Origin: Margaritispora aquatica
Taxonomy: Eukaryota > Ascomycota > Leotiomycetes > Helotiales > Discinellaceae
Length of the DNA: 64,000 nt
Direction: 5' to 3'
NCBI GenBank assembly: GCA_007644065.1
Contig: VJWN01000007.1
Coordinates: 744,001 to 808,000 of the forward strand
The position numbers and the translations under genes are program-made. The number at the start of each line of letters is the position of its first letter. Position 1 is the first letter of the stretch. Of this stretch, positions 1 through 10,700 are shown in pieces. Below the pieces are notes generated by a model. It was not told the origin of the DNA and made no database searches. It was given only the letters and a program-made list of their open reading frames with translations.

Positions 1-708
1 AGAGTCAGTTGAGATCCTTATCAAACCAGTAAAGATTCTATTGCCAAGTTGTAGAAGCCAATCGTTCTCCTACAACCACCTCAGGTATCCCTTCAAGTTT
101 TCGTGTTTCCTAATCCATTCCTCAATCATCAGCTCATCTAACTCTCCCCACTCAAACCTAGCCGAATGAACAACATTCGACGCTAGGTATGAATGTTGCT
201 CCTCTCCACCAGAATGGAGGTATCTCCACAGGATCAAATTCCTTCGCAATCTCTACGGAGTTATGTCTAGATTTAGCTTCTTCCGGGACAAAACACGTCG
301 TGGCGTAAACTGGTCAGTACAATTGGTAGCGATGCACGCGCAAGCACATGACTGCGCGCTTTGGCTGCAACCCCTCACGAGAAATAACGACGTGTCTTTC
401 TTCCCATCTCCATCTCCATGCAAATTCCAACGCCACCAATGTTAAATGAGTCATTTATTCCTTTTCAGCTGCGGCATGGAGTGCAATATTTCTTTTCTCC
501 TCTGTCACCGCTCCTTGAGTTGTGTTGCCCCGGGACACGTTGTTCCACGTGAGGTGGTTGAGCTGGATGTATTGATTAAGACTTGCATGAAGAAGGTAGA
601 TAAGAGCTAATGTCCTTCCAATAACTAATTGATTCCTACTTGCAACATCTTCTTCTGTTTGCATATTTCTCATAACCGGCTTTTCATCGTGCATCTCACA
701 AACACACA
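1..708. other. Left-edge intergenic sequence
   Basis: No coding region is supported here. Short open frames occur on both strands but lack recognisable motifs or splice-linked continuation. The last ~100 bases are the likely 5' leader of the GFA-like gene that starts at 709. Confidence 0.4.
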
Positions 709-1792
709 ATGGCAAGCACCGACGCTGCTCCTGCTCCAACCCCAGAGCTCAAGACATACAACGGTTCATGTCTCTGTGCCGCCTATACATTTACCGTGAA
801 ATTGCCCGAAATCACCTCAGTCTTCGAGTGTGACTGTAGTATCTGTGTTCGCAAAGGTTACAAGTGGGCTTTTCCTGGTGAGGGATGCTTCACTGTGGTG
901 AGGGATGGTGGGAAATTGAAGACTTATGAGTTCGCTGGGAAGGGAATGGCGCACAATGTGAGCTTTTGGAGAGAGCACCTGGATATAGAGTTTGGGTGAA
1001 AGGCTGACATAGCGGTTAGTTCTGCTCTGAATGCGGGACTGGTGTATCTGGAAAGCGACTTGGTGCTCCTGCTGGTATGGATATGGGTGTAAATGTCCGT
1101 CTAAACCCACCTCTGCTTGGGAGCTAGGCTGACCAATATCCAGCTACGAACTTTGATCGATATTGATATCCTGTCTGTCCCAATCGGTGCCACGTACGTT
1201 TGTTATTCTATAAACTTCGTGTATCACTTCGGGTATACGTACTGATGGGATTTCCACAGGTTCAACGGCCTCGCTATTCCACCACTTTATAAGCCATGTC
1301 CTGCTCCAACAGGATTGTCACTCACAGCCACTTCCGAACAAAAGATCTACACCGGAAGCTGTCACTGCCAAGCTGTCACCATCTCCTTTGTGTCCGGTAC
1401 ACCCATCGAGGATCTAGTAGTCACTGAATGCACATGCAAGAACTGCGTGCCAGTAAGTCTTCCTCCAATCCATCCGTCTAATTCATTTACCTGGCGCAAC
1501 CAAAAAAGACAAAACAAATACTTCAGTGCCAAAAGACTAACCAACCCAACAGATCGCCCCTCTAATCCTCACCATTCCCACCAAGCAAGTGCAAATCCAA
1601 ACCACTGACTCCATCAAACTCACCACGCACATCTCGCAGCAGGAAGTCAAGTCCTTTTGCCCCACTTGCGGCGTGTGCATCAACGTCTACAACACCTTCG
1701 ATACAAAGCCCGAGTTCAAGCTCAACATGCGATGTTTCACCGAGGGTGTCGATGTGGGGAAGTTGAAGGTTGAGCGAACGAAGACTAATTGA
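709..1792 (+). CDS. Two-domain GFA/CENP-V-like zinc protein
   Basis: Five exons: 709-957, 1020-1088, 1144-1193, 1260-1452 and 1553-1792 (801 nt, 266 aa). The GFA family (glutathione-dependent formaldehyde-activating enzyme/CENP-V fold) binds zinc through spaced cysteines. The first half shows the complete set: C21-x-C23, C41-x-C43-xx-C46 and, across the first splice, C85-xx-C88. A second set follows after ~140 residues: GSCHC, CTCKNC and FCPTCG. The protein therefore looks like two tandem GFA modules of ~130 residues each, whereas many family members have one. The start ATG is the first in frame and its N-terminus runs directly into the first module. All four introns (55-100 nt) have GT..AG ends, and the frame closes only with this splice set. 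The substrate cannot be inferred; detoxification of a small aldehyde or thiol adduct is the family precedent, but many fungal members are uncharacterised. Confidence 0.85.
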
Positions 1793-2349
1793 TACCTAGA
1801 GACATGGAGGAGGAGGAATGTAAGAAGTGCGATGAGGGAGGATGCAAATGGAGACATTACATATCTAATGCACGGTTGGGGCTGGTCAAACCAGTTCAAC
1901 TTGTCACCATGAAACCTAAACACTACCTACTGATACGGAGAGTGGCTATGCTATAGCACAACTGTTATGCTCGGGTTCAAAGCTGCATTTATCTGTTCCT
2001 CGATTGCCCTGTGAATATAACCATTAGACGCAGAAAATTATGAGCTAAAAATGCACAGGACCCACTAGTAGATAAGGTCATTAAAAATATGACCGTATTC
2101 AGCTGACATAACTAGATTAGACGAGATCCTCTAGTAACCCAAATGTAAGACAATTTGGGATAGATGTAGTGAACACTGAATCCAGTATGGAAAATCGCGA
2201 GCATGAAATGACAGTTCCAACAAAGTTTACGCACATGAATTGATGTATTCTTCTCATCGAACATAGCTAGTAACAATTATATGAATGTTCCTCCCTTTCC
2301 AGCCATAACACCACGTCACCGATAACTCGCCATAGAAAGGCGAAGAAGG
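1793..2349. other. Convergent intergenic region
   Basis: Lies between the 3' ends of the GFA-like gene (+) and the large membrane-anchored protein (-). AT-rich; presumably two 3' untranslated regions. No coding or RNA gene seen. Confidence 0.5.
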
Positions 2350-4911
2350 CTACCACCAGCTATTTCCCCACCCCCAATTCCGTCCAACACCGAGTCCTAG
2401 CCCATTCATTCCCTTCTTCTCTCCAAAACCAACAGTGCTAACAGTTGAGCTCACACTTGGGGCAATACTTCTCAGGGTATCTGCTCCCAGGCTACGCTTG
2501 TTTCTCAAAGCCATCTCCATGATGCGTGATCGTTCTTTCTCAAAAGAACTTTTGTCGGGCGGAGTACCATCACTGTCAAGCGATGATGCTGAGTAGGCCC
2601 CTGAGCTAATTCGACTAGGGCTGCAATCATCTTCGTAGCTGTAATAATGGTCAGCGCTGATGCTAGACCTGTGTTTACTCCTGCCGATTTTGGAATTGCG
2701 TCGCATTTCAGTCCATATTTTGCGTGCTGGATCTATTTCATCAGCTTGTGCACGACTAGTTGTATTGGCAAGAGCTATGGCAGCAAGAGGTGACGAAGTG
2801 GTCTTGATATTGGGGGGCTTGACCGTCTCCTCGCTTGATCCAAGATGTTGAAACCTTCTTGCAATAGGTATAGGCGCCCGTTCAGTGGCAAGTCTTTTAA
2901 GAGCATCTCGGGCTTGGTCCGCAGGCAGGTGGGTTTCGATCATGTCAATAACAGGATTTGTCAGAAGCGGAAGATTCATCGTCTGGGAGGTTCGTGGAGA
3001 CCAAGCCGACTGTGGATTGTGCCTCTTGATCACGGCAGTAGCTTCAGTTTGCAGGTTTGTGAAATGACAATTCAAGCCCTGAGACACCAGGTGATAACCC
3101 TTCAATTGAGGAAAGCCAGAATGCCTATAATTAAGTTTGACGGTGAGATAGGGAGTTAATGCATGGCCAAGATCGATTTCTAGCTCAGCCATAAGATCTT
3201 CGGAATTGTTATCATTTGGCCATTGCACAGCCTCCGATTTTTGCAAGACGATCTTTGCTACGATCAAGCGAGATGATCCTGCTTTCAAAGCTGTGATATC
3301 GTGGAGATCTCCAACGACATCCATCAAGCGACATCCTGGACCTGGCACGAGTTCAATACGCATATTGTGAAGACGACCATAAGAGGAATGATCTGGAAAG
3401 TCAGCAGTGCTGGTATAACGGGCTAATGTAGTACTTACGTTGCAGCTTGCCATTATAACAATCAGTGCCATCATTCTGATAGCCATCTGCTTCTTGCAAA
3501 GCACCTGTTATCAAAACAGCAACCCACAAAGCACAAACGCCCGTCTCGACACTGGCAACTTCCGGTGTGACAGTAATCTGTGGACAGAGTGTGAAAGCTC
3601 TAGTACTTGATACTGACTGGGGTGAGCTGCGTGGTGAGGGAGTGGAATATGTTTCCTGCGAGTATATCCTTGAGTTTATACTAGCATCGGCAATATCTGC
3701 AGATTCTTGTATGTGGTTATGAACGATCGAAGCCTCACGATGAGCAGACAAAGGGTCATATTCGGTTTTCTTCTCTCTGGAAGCATTCCGAACTAGCATT
3801 CGACGAGAAGCGGTAGATCCTGTTCTTCGAATGTGTTTTGGGGCGTTTTCGTTATTCCTGATGCCAATGGCTCGCAAAAAGAAGTTTTTGGATTTGGAAT
3901 GTTTTTCGTTGGGAGTTGAGGGTACAGCAGGGGCTGCTCGAGTGGGACTTGGAAGAAAGTGATGGTTTCCTGTATTGTTATACATTTTTGGATGCCGCTG
4001 GCCACGAACGGAGTATCTATTTGCCTCGATATCCTTAACGGACCTGTACAGTTCTTGCTTCAAGAAATCGCCAGCACTAATAGTTCGTGGCACACGCGAA
4101 TCTTTCTGGTTTGCTTTGGGCGTGAGGTCTTGGTCGTCCATCATATCACTTAGTGCTAGTATATATATGTTAGTGATTGTCCATTACAAAATCTAGACAT
4201 CAATATATATACCATGGTAATCTTTGACGAGATCAGCAAGTGTACTGCTTTTGTTTGAGTAGTCTGAACCACTATGCTCTGATCTGAAGTCCATAATGGT
4301 CGGTCTCCCTTGACGCTTTTTACGGACAGTCAAAGGTCTATCTACCCAGAATGGTGGGCTACCTTTGCTCTCGCAGGACGACTCGGAAGGACCTCGCTCT
4401 CTGAAATGATCCCTCGATATCGGGATGCTGGAGAGTGTCTGACTGCGTTTGATGATTCGAAGGGGCTGTGGCTTGGTGATGTCGGATTCATGAAGCTCCA
4501 TACGAGACGAGTTGAGCGGCTGGGATGCCATATTTGAGTATGGTCAGGTCCGAACACGTCGTGCTTATCCCAAGAGTTAGGTAGAACAGAATCTTTTGTA
4601 ATTGATCTTCTCAGCGATTGCCCAATGCATCGACTGGATGAATCTTGATGACTAGCTATGCTTTCCAGGTCACACCAGAAATCACCGTACGCGTGGGAGG
4701 TACGGAAATTAGATATTCGGATCTTCTTCAATCGTGTTGTCTGGTTCCAAGCCAGCCAGTGTTTGAGTATATTGTAGGAAGGTTTGGAAAAGTTGTAAAT
4801 GTATTCGAATAGTCCTACAATTTTAAGAGCCAAATATGCCACAAAAAGCGCAATAGCAATCGGTAGTAAAACAAGAAAACCAATTGCAGGAGTACTGTTA
4901 ATCATAGCCAA
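2350..4911 (-). CDS. Membrane-anchored protein of unknown function, ~800 aa
   Basis: I do not recognise the family. Exons read from right to left: 4911 to about 4558, about 4519-4213, 4155-3439 and 3392-2350. The introns at 4156-4212 and 3393-3438 are clear. The first is uncertain: the only join I found that keeps frame is a 38-nt intron (4520-4557), unusually short, so the true site may differ. The product begins with a strongly hydrophobic segment at residues ~10-33, a single membrane anchor or signal anchor, then a long polar Ser/Arg-rich region of low complexity. A second short hydrophobic patch (GVCALWVAVLITGAL) precedes the last intron. After it comes the most ordered-looking part (GRLHNMRIELVPGPGCRLMD onward, ~180 residues), then a Ser-rich tail ending in a Gly/Trp-rich stretch. 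Probably a membrane-tethered adaptor, but this is inference only. Confidence 0.65.
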
Positions 4912-5391
4912 ATTTGATGGATGTTAATGACTTAGAATAGAAGCAACTTGATTTGATATTATCCAAAGGCTGAGCAAAAAAATAAAGAGGATCAAGCACA
5001 GAACCACTGGATTTGGAAAGAGCGATCCAGAGGACCGAATGGATAAAAAATAAGTAAATCGGACTAAAGGGAAAGATTGATGATACAGATCTATGTAGGT
5101 AGTGAACCAAAATACGTTGGTGTTTTTTTTTTTTTTTTTTTTTTTGGAATGTCGTGAAGAAAGAGGTTTGAATGAGCTGAGGAGTGTTCAAGCGATTTCA
5201 TACTACAATTGCTGTACATTTCTGATTTGATAGTAGGTAAGATTGAATGACCATTGGAGTACTAGCCGAAAGAAGTTCTCAGAGCTGGATTGACGCTTAT
5301 GAAAAAGACGAAGAAATCGAGGTCCAAAGATCCATGTCAGAATACTTACTGCATTTCTCAGAGCTACTTTCCAGAATCTGAACAGTCAGAA
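4912..5391. other. Intergenic region with poly-T tract
   Basis: Holds the promoter side of the large membrane protein and the 3' flank of the AKTIP/FTS-like gene, both on the minus strand. A 23-base T run lies at 5123-5145 (an A run on the transcribed strand). No gene seen. Confidence 0.5.
5123..5145. repeat. Poly(T) homopolymer tract
   Basis: Twenty-three consecutive T residues. On the minus strand this is poly(dA) ~210 bases upstream of the membrane-protein start at 4911, a position typical of nucleosome-excluding promoter tracts. Confidence 0.9.
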
Positions 5392-6571
5392 TTAACCTCC
5401 TCTCCTCAACTCATCGGCACCTTCCAGACTCCTAGACATATTTTCACGTATGCCCTCGATTTCACCATCCTCCATATTCAAGAAACGTATAAGGTCATCG
5501 CCCGCATCTTTCCCAAACAATGCCGACTCGCCCATACTCGCTTCAATGCCCCTCTTCACTCTAACCTCCCATACACCATCCCAGTTCCACTCGCCTGGTC
5601 TTCTCGCGGTTATCGGTGCGCTAGAACCCCCCGATGCCACCCTTTGCTTGATCTCTGGTGGCGGACTTTTGCTTGAAAAATCAGGAGGACCGCCATCGGA
5701 GCTCTCAGGTGAGCGAGCAATGGTATGCACTGGGTTGGTAGGAGAGTTGATTTTTCCAATTTTCACACGATGAGTTCGCCATGCGTGCCACGCCCCTGGA
5801 TTTCCAGCTGCCTCCAATGGCACACCATCCAAGACCTCTTCGTCGTCGAATGTACTCCGTATATATCTCAAGACCTCGTACGTGCTTACTTCCTCCTTCC
5901 CAGCGCCTCCACTCCCAATCGTTGTGCCACTTTCATTTGTCCCTCTTACGGGCGTGGGGCTAAGACTCCCTGATCCAGGACTGCTTACACCACTTCCTCT
6001 TGGTGGTGTCTGAAGAGTAGAGATGCCCATTCGATGCCGCTCTCGATCGGCGGATCTGCGACTCGCGCGACCAAACCATCCAGGAAATCCATGCCTCAAG
6101 CTGAATCCGCCAGGAGGCAGACGTTCTTCATCAGTTGCAGACACAGTCCCAGAGTTATTTGAGTCGGTCGTGTACATATACGTTGTAAGCGGTGTAATCA
6201 GGGGGTGGAATATGTCTGTAGAAAATGTTACGAGCGGTGGGAGAGCTGGATATGATGGTGGGAAGGAAATGTGGAACCGCAGTATGGACGGCGAGTAGGG
6301 TCCTGTACCAAACAGCAATTAGTAGCCAATTCTCCTGCTGTATACAACCTGAGAACACACCTTTGCGGACGAACAGAACTCCCGACCAAAGCGTAGGATC
6401 ACCTGGGGTGAGGGACATAAAGACGCCATGAGGACATGCGTACTTTAGACTCGAGCTGCGGATTTAATCAGCAAGCTTCCTGAGTGAAATCCAGGTATTA
6501 ATAACACACAATTCGACGAGCAGGTGCTGCTTCCGTACCGAAGGAAGATTCGAGAGCCGTTGTGACACCAT
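5392..6571 (-). CDS. AKTIP/FTS-like inactive E2 variant
   Basis: Three exons on the minus strand: 6571-6510, 6455-6361 and 6302-5392 (1068 nt, 355 aa). The first ~110 residues have the E2 (UBC) fold order: helix with RKQHLLVEF, a beta segment around LWSGVLFVRKGPYSP, then RFHISFPPSYP and the FHPLI turn. The active-site cysteine expected just after the HP turn is absent; the chain continues TPLTTYMY. This matches AKTIP/FTS, the E2-variant subunit of the FTS-Hook-FHIP complex that links dynein to early endosomes (FtsA in Aspergillus). The remaining ~200 residues are Ser/Gly/Pro-rich and look disordered, except for a segment near YEVLRYIRSTFDDEEV. The start ATG at 6571 is the first in frame upstream of the fold. 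Both introns (54 and 58 nt) interrupt the fold, and neither is visible from open frames alone. Lack of ligase chemistry follows from the missing cysteine. Confidence 0.82.
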
Positions 6572-7026
6572 TGTAAGGCTTTGGTCGTAAACTTCGAGGA
6601 AATCCGCCTCGAAGTAGTGAAAGCGGTGGGTTGATTCTGCCAGATTTCAAGGCCGAGGTGTCCACAAATAGCGATTGTAGCTGACTCGAGCTGGATATAG
6701 ACGTAGACAAACCTATGATATCAAATCTGGGAAGTGCATAGGGTTTATCATGCAGTGCAGATTCTCTAGCACCATTCATATGTGAGTTGTGAACTTGTAA
6801 ATTTGGGCTTGTTTCGGCAAACGGTTGATGAGACAAATAACGCCTCAGAAATACATGGCAGGAATTAAATATCTTGGGGATATATTGATTACACACCTTT
6901 TCCCATTTGTCCTTCTTCATGCTAATGTGTACACTTAGAATGCAATTTCCTACCTGGCATGTTATCTGCAAGCCATGTTCCTATCCTATCGAATTCATGT
7001 CCCAAGTGGCACTTGCAATGAAATCC
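6572..7026. other. Intergenic region between two minus-strand genes
   Basis: About 450 bases containing the 5' flank of the AKTIP/FTS-like gene and the 3' flank of the CCDC124-like gene. A 157-codon open frame on the minus strand (6498-6971) overlaps the E2-variant start in another frame and has no recognisable motif. I treat it as chance. Confidence 0.5.
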
Positions 7027-7783
7027 TCACTTATCACCAAGTCTCTGCTCGATCTTGCGCTTCTCTGCCTCTCTCAGCTCCTTGATCTCCTCCTTGCTCG
7101 CGTCATATGCAGCCGAGACCTGGTTGAAAGGGTTCTCTTCGCTCTTCTCGAATTCCTTTCGAATCTTCTCCCTTTTCTGGTTCTGCCTAAGTCCTTGTCC
7201 GCTTCCATCGGCATCCATCTCATCAAGTCTACGCGCCTCGTATGCGGCAAAGGCAGCCTTGAACCTTCTCTCAGGATGTTTGTCAATCTTAGCAGCGGAG
7301 TCTGCAGTCAAAGACAAAGCATCAAGAGCATTGTCGATACCTGTTGCGTTGAGGGCGCCAGACTTTGTAGTTCCGGATCCATCGTCATCAAGCTGTCCAA
7401 GATCCAGACCTCTTGTCTTTTTAGGAGCAGTCTTCGCGTTCTTTGGTACAGCTCGAGCATCCTTCTCTTCTTGTTCTAAGAGAGCCTTCTTCTCAGCTGC
7501 CTTTCGTGCCGTTTCTGCCTTCTTCGCTGCTTCAGCATCCCTACCAAAACTGTTAGGACATAGCGTGTTGAAGGCTGGCTGGAAGGTGGGGTAAATGAAC
7601 ATGAAGGACAGAATAGAGAACCTACTTTTTAGCATTACTCTTTGCGCCTTTAGACCAGTCTTTCTCCTCCAACTCTGCCTTTCTAGCGTTCTCTTCCGCG
7701 GCTTTCAAGGCAGCAGCTTCATCTTTCTTGCCTTTTCCACCAAGCTTCTTTGTGTTTTCAGTTGCGACTTTCTTGCCCGCCAT
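7027..7783 (-). CDS. CCDC124: CCDC124/Lso2-type ribosome-associated coiled-coil protein
   Basis: Two exons on the minus strand: 7783-7626 and 7540-7027 (672 nt, 223 aa). The N-terminus is short, very basic and helical (MAGKKVATENTKKLGGKGKK), followed by EEKDWSKGAKSNAKK and a Lys/Ala-rich coiled coil, the signature of CCDC124 and yeast Lso2. These proteins bind the GTPase/A-site region of idle 80S ribosomes and support recovery from hibernation. The C-terminal half carries the second conserved block, from PERRFKAAFAAYEARRLDEM to NPFNQVSAAYDAS. The acceptor at 7541 is chosen because it continues the helix as KKDAEAAKKAE; an acceptor 9 nt earlier would insert residues and break the heptads. Length fits the family (about 200-230 aa). 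Expected to be cytosolic and constitutive. Confidence 0.88.
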
Positions 7784-10700
7784 GATTGCAAATTTTGCTA
7801 AAGATTTCGGGTTTGAGGTTAAATTAGCGCACTACCAACGTTAATATCTTCCAATTATGGTTCCTCGTGTTGCTTGTCAGATCTTGCGACTTTGAAAGTG
7901 CCCCTCACTTGCCAACATTGGCGGGGTCTTCGCCTCCATGTTATTCCGGCCCGAGTTCAAGTGATTTCTATACCAGTTGGGGGTCATGTCATCCTGCCTT
8001 CGGAATCATGTGCTTTCAAGGTACCTGCAGACTGCAGGTGAATCAAACCTCAGGCATATCATATTTTGTATATTTATATCCTCCACCTACCTCACGTAAC
8101 TCTGTCATGATGACTACATCACTAACTCTAAATCATAGAAAGCTGTCAAAATGAACCTGAGCCAGTCCTTGAAAGACAGTCTGATCGCCAAGCTTCCCGG
8201 CCAACACCGCTCTCCTTTCCTAAGGCACTCACCGACTTCTTGACTTTGTCGGTCTGCAGATATCCGTCTCGCCTCAGCTAAAGGACCCGTATCTTTGATC
8301 TACCTCGAGGCCTTACCTTGGCGGAATGAAACGGGAGTGGCTGCTCAAATGATGCATGAAGTAACAGCGTTTGGCGGCTCGTCCGAACAGTTCAAGGACC
8401 TCCATCCACAGCGACCAATGCAATGCAATGCAGCTAATCGTGATCCTTTTGCACTGACCGAGGTGCATGGAAGGATGCTATTTCTATGTCATCTGATGTT
8501 GGTTTCTAAAACTGCCAGGAAAGGCGACTCCCTCCCACAAAAACCGAGACGAAATGGAAGCTTTCTGCTGGGAACACGTATCTTACCCAGGCAAGAGTGA
8601 CACGTCTGGTAATACGAGATGGGAGATCTCATGCATGTAAGTATGTTCTCCCTTGTGTCACGCGCATAGTGGGGTGTCCTGTCGTTACCTTCCCTTACCT
8701 TTGTGGGTAGTTTGACTGCAATCGGGTTCCAGGAAGCTGTTCCGGGCTTGGGTTGAGGTCATTTGTGAGGCTGTCGACGCACTCCGCCACTTCGCATCCA
8801 TACACGGCGAGAATGATCAGTGTCACGCGAATTTACAACATTCTGCCAAGAGGCCGGAAGATAGAGAGCCTACACGGAGAAACAATGCAATGTCATACAA
8901 CTTCGAATGATAACCGGAGCATGCAAGGCTGGCCGCTCTCTTTGCCGCACCGCCGAGTTCTGATCCCCACGTCCAGGTTCTGCTCGAAGAAGCAAAAATA
9001 GACTTCTCATCTTTATGGCTTTTGTATGTTTCTTCGACTATGCAACTCCCTAACTCATCCAGATCGATAAATGTGTCACATGCCGTGTTGTCTTTCGATA
9101 GGAACAACAATCCAGAGATCATATCGCACAATGGCCGACCCTAAGCGCTCGAAATTGGGACAACACAAGCTAACTAGCTCAACTAGGCTCAAGTATGATG
9201 CCCAACGTAGCACAAATTGGAGATCGACAGTTACACTCTTCTCGATCTGTTCAGCCTATCGCATATGCTAGGTAGGGTTGATTTGATTTCGAATAATAAC
9301 TCCGTCGGTGAAACCATTGCAATGCGAGGATGGCCATATGCATCTCTGCGTTTGCAACGGCAGCACTTTGTCGATGGAGTCACAACAGTTGACCTCCTCA
9401 GGTTTGCAGGTGAATCCAATAATTCAACAATAAATTTTAAGCTTCTGCACCTCCAACTGCCGAGGCCTAAGGTCAGGTTGCGAGGGGTGAGGAAAACATG
9501 CATCAACATGCAAGGCTGCAAATATGCAGTATCATATATGCCCAGGCTCTAGTTAGTCGAGCAAAGCAAAAAGAAATATTTCCGAAAGAGCAATAATTAG
9601 CATTTGCTTGGCTGTCAATGAATCAGGTGCAGTAAAATACCACTGTCGTTTGACTCGGAACCAATGGTGGAGCGCATCGAACGAACATCGACTGCTATCT
9701 TGACAATTTTGGCAAAAGGATTGCGATGCTGCTTTTCAGAAGCAATCTGGAGATGTGCAGAAGTACACCACGGATTGTGGTCTGGACCCAGCGCTATAGG
9801 ATGAGAGAGGGTCATCACCTAAGTCAAGGCGTTCGTGAAATAGCTCTTGACTGGCACGCTAAGCGTCTACGGGATCTTGTTAGACATACAAAAAACTACG
9901 ACCTATTGTCTCAATTTTTGATGAGCCATGGTGATCTTATGATGTCAGTCTTCAAGTTTGATCCTAGTGACCGATCTTGAGATGCATGCTTGCCGCTCTG
10001 AGATAGAGATCACCATAGCGTCAGTGGCAGAATAGGACATGCTGCGAGGATGTCTAACAGCAAAAGCTAGGGTGGGGGCTGCTGTCTCTGATATTCCCCG
10101 ATGGGCAATAACCTTTCAGGCCTTTTTTGGGGGACAGCTGGATCGCGTTCGCCATGTCCAAGCCAGTATCTCTTTTTGGATTAAATATTTCAGCAGTTCA
10201 TTTGGCAGGCCACAATCAAATTGTCAGACCGGAATGAACTTTGCGGCAAGGGGTAGAAAAGCAAGTGACAAAAAAAAAAAGATGTTCAAAAAACTTTGTG
10301 TGGCAAAGTTGTGCGAAGTCAATTTGGGGTATGATTGGGCTCCAGATGATGGACGGCTCGCTCCAGTCGGTTTCCCCGGGGCGCTGACAGACGGTTCGCG
10401 AACGGATGAAAGCTCCACTGGCCCATCCTGAATTCAAAAGTTGAATTGAAGTACATCGGCAGGCGTTCGGGATTACACTCTGATATTTGAAAGAAGCACA
10501 AAATTGGGCAGAAAAAAACGAAAGCTGGAGTGGCGGAGCTCAAAGTCCTTTTTCAATATAAAAGTTTTATGCCGTGAGTGATCCAGGAGACTGGTAACGC
10601 ACCGCGATGGTGGCGTCTAAGAGACAGAGGGGTCTCATCGAACGGGTATCGAAACTGCTCCCCCTCCATCACCCTTATCCTCCATACAAGTTTGAGAACA

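Noticed and set aside
6498..6971. 157-codon minus-strand ORF next to the E2-variant gene
   Set aside because: Overlaps the true first exon of the E2 variant in the wrong frame; no motif.
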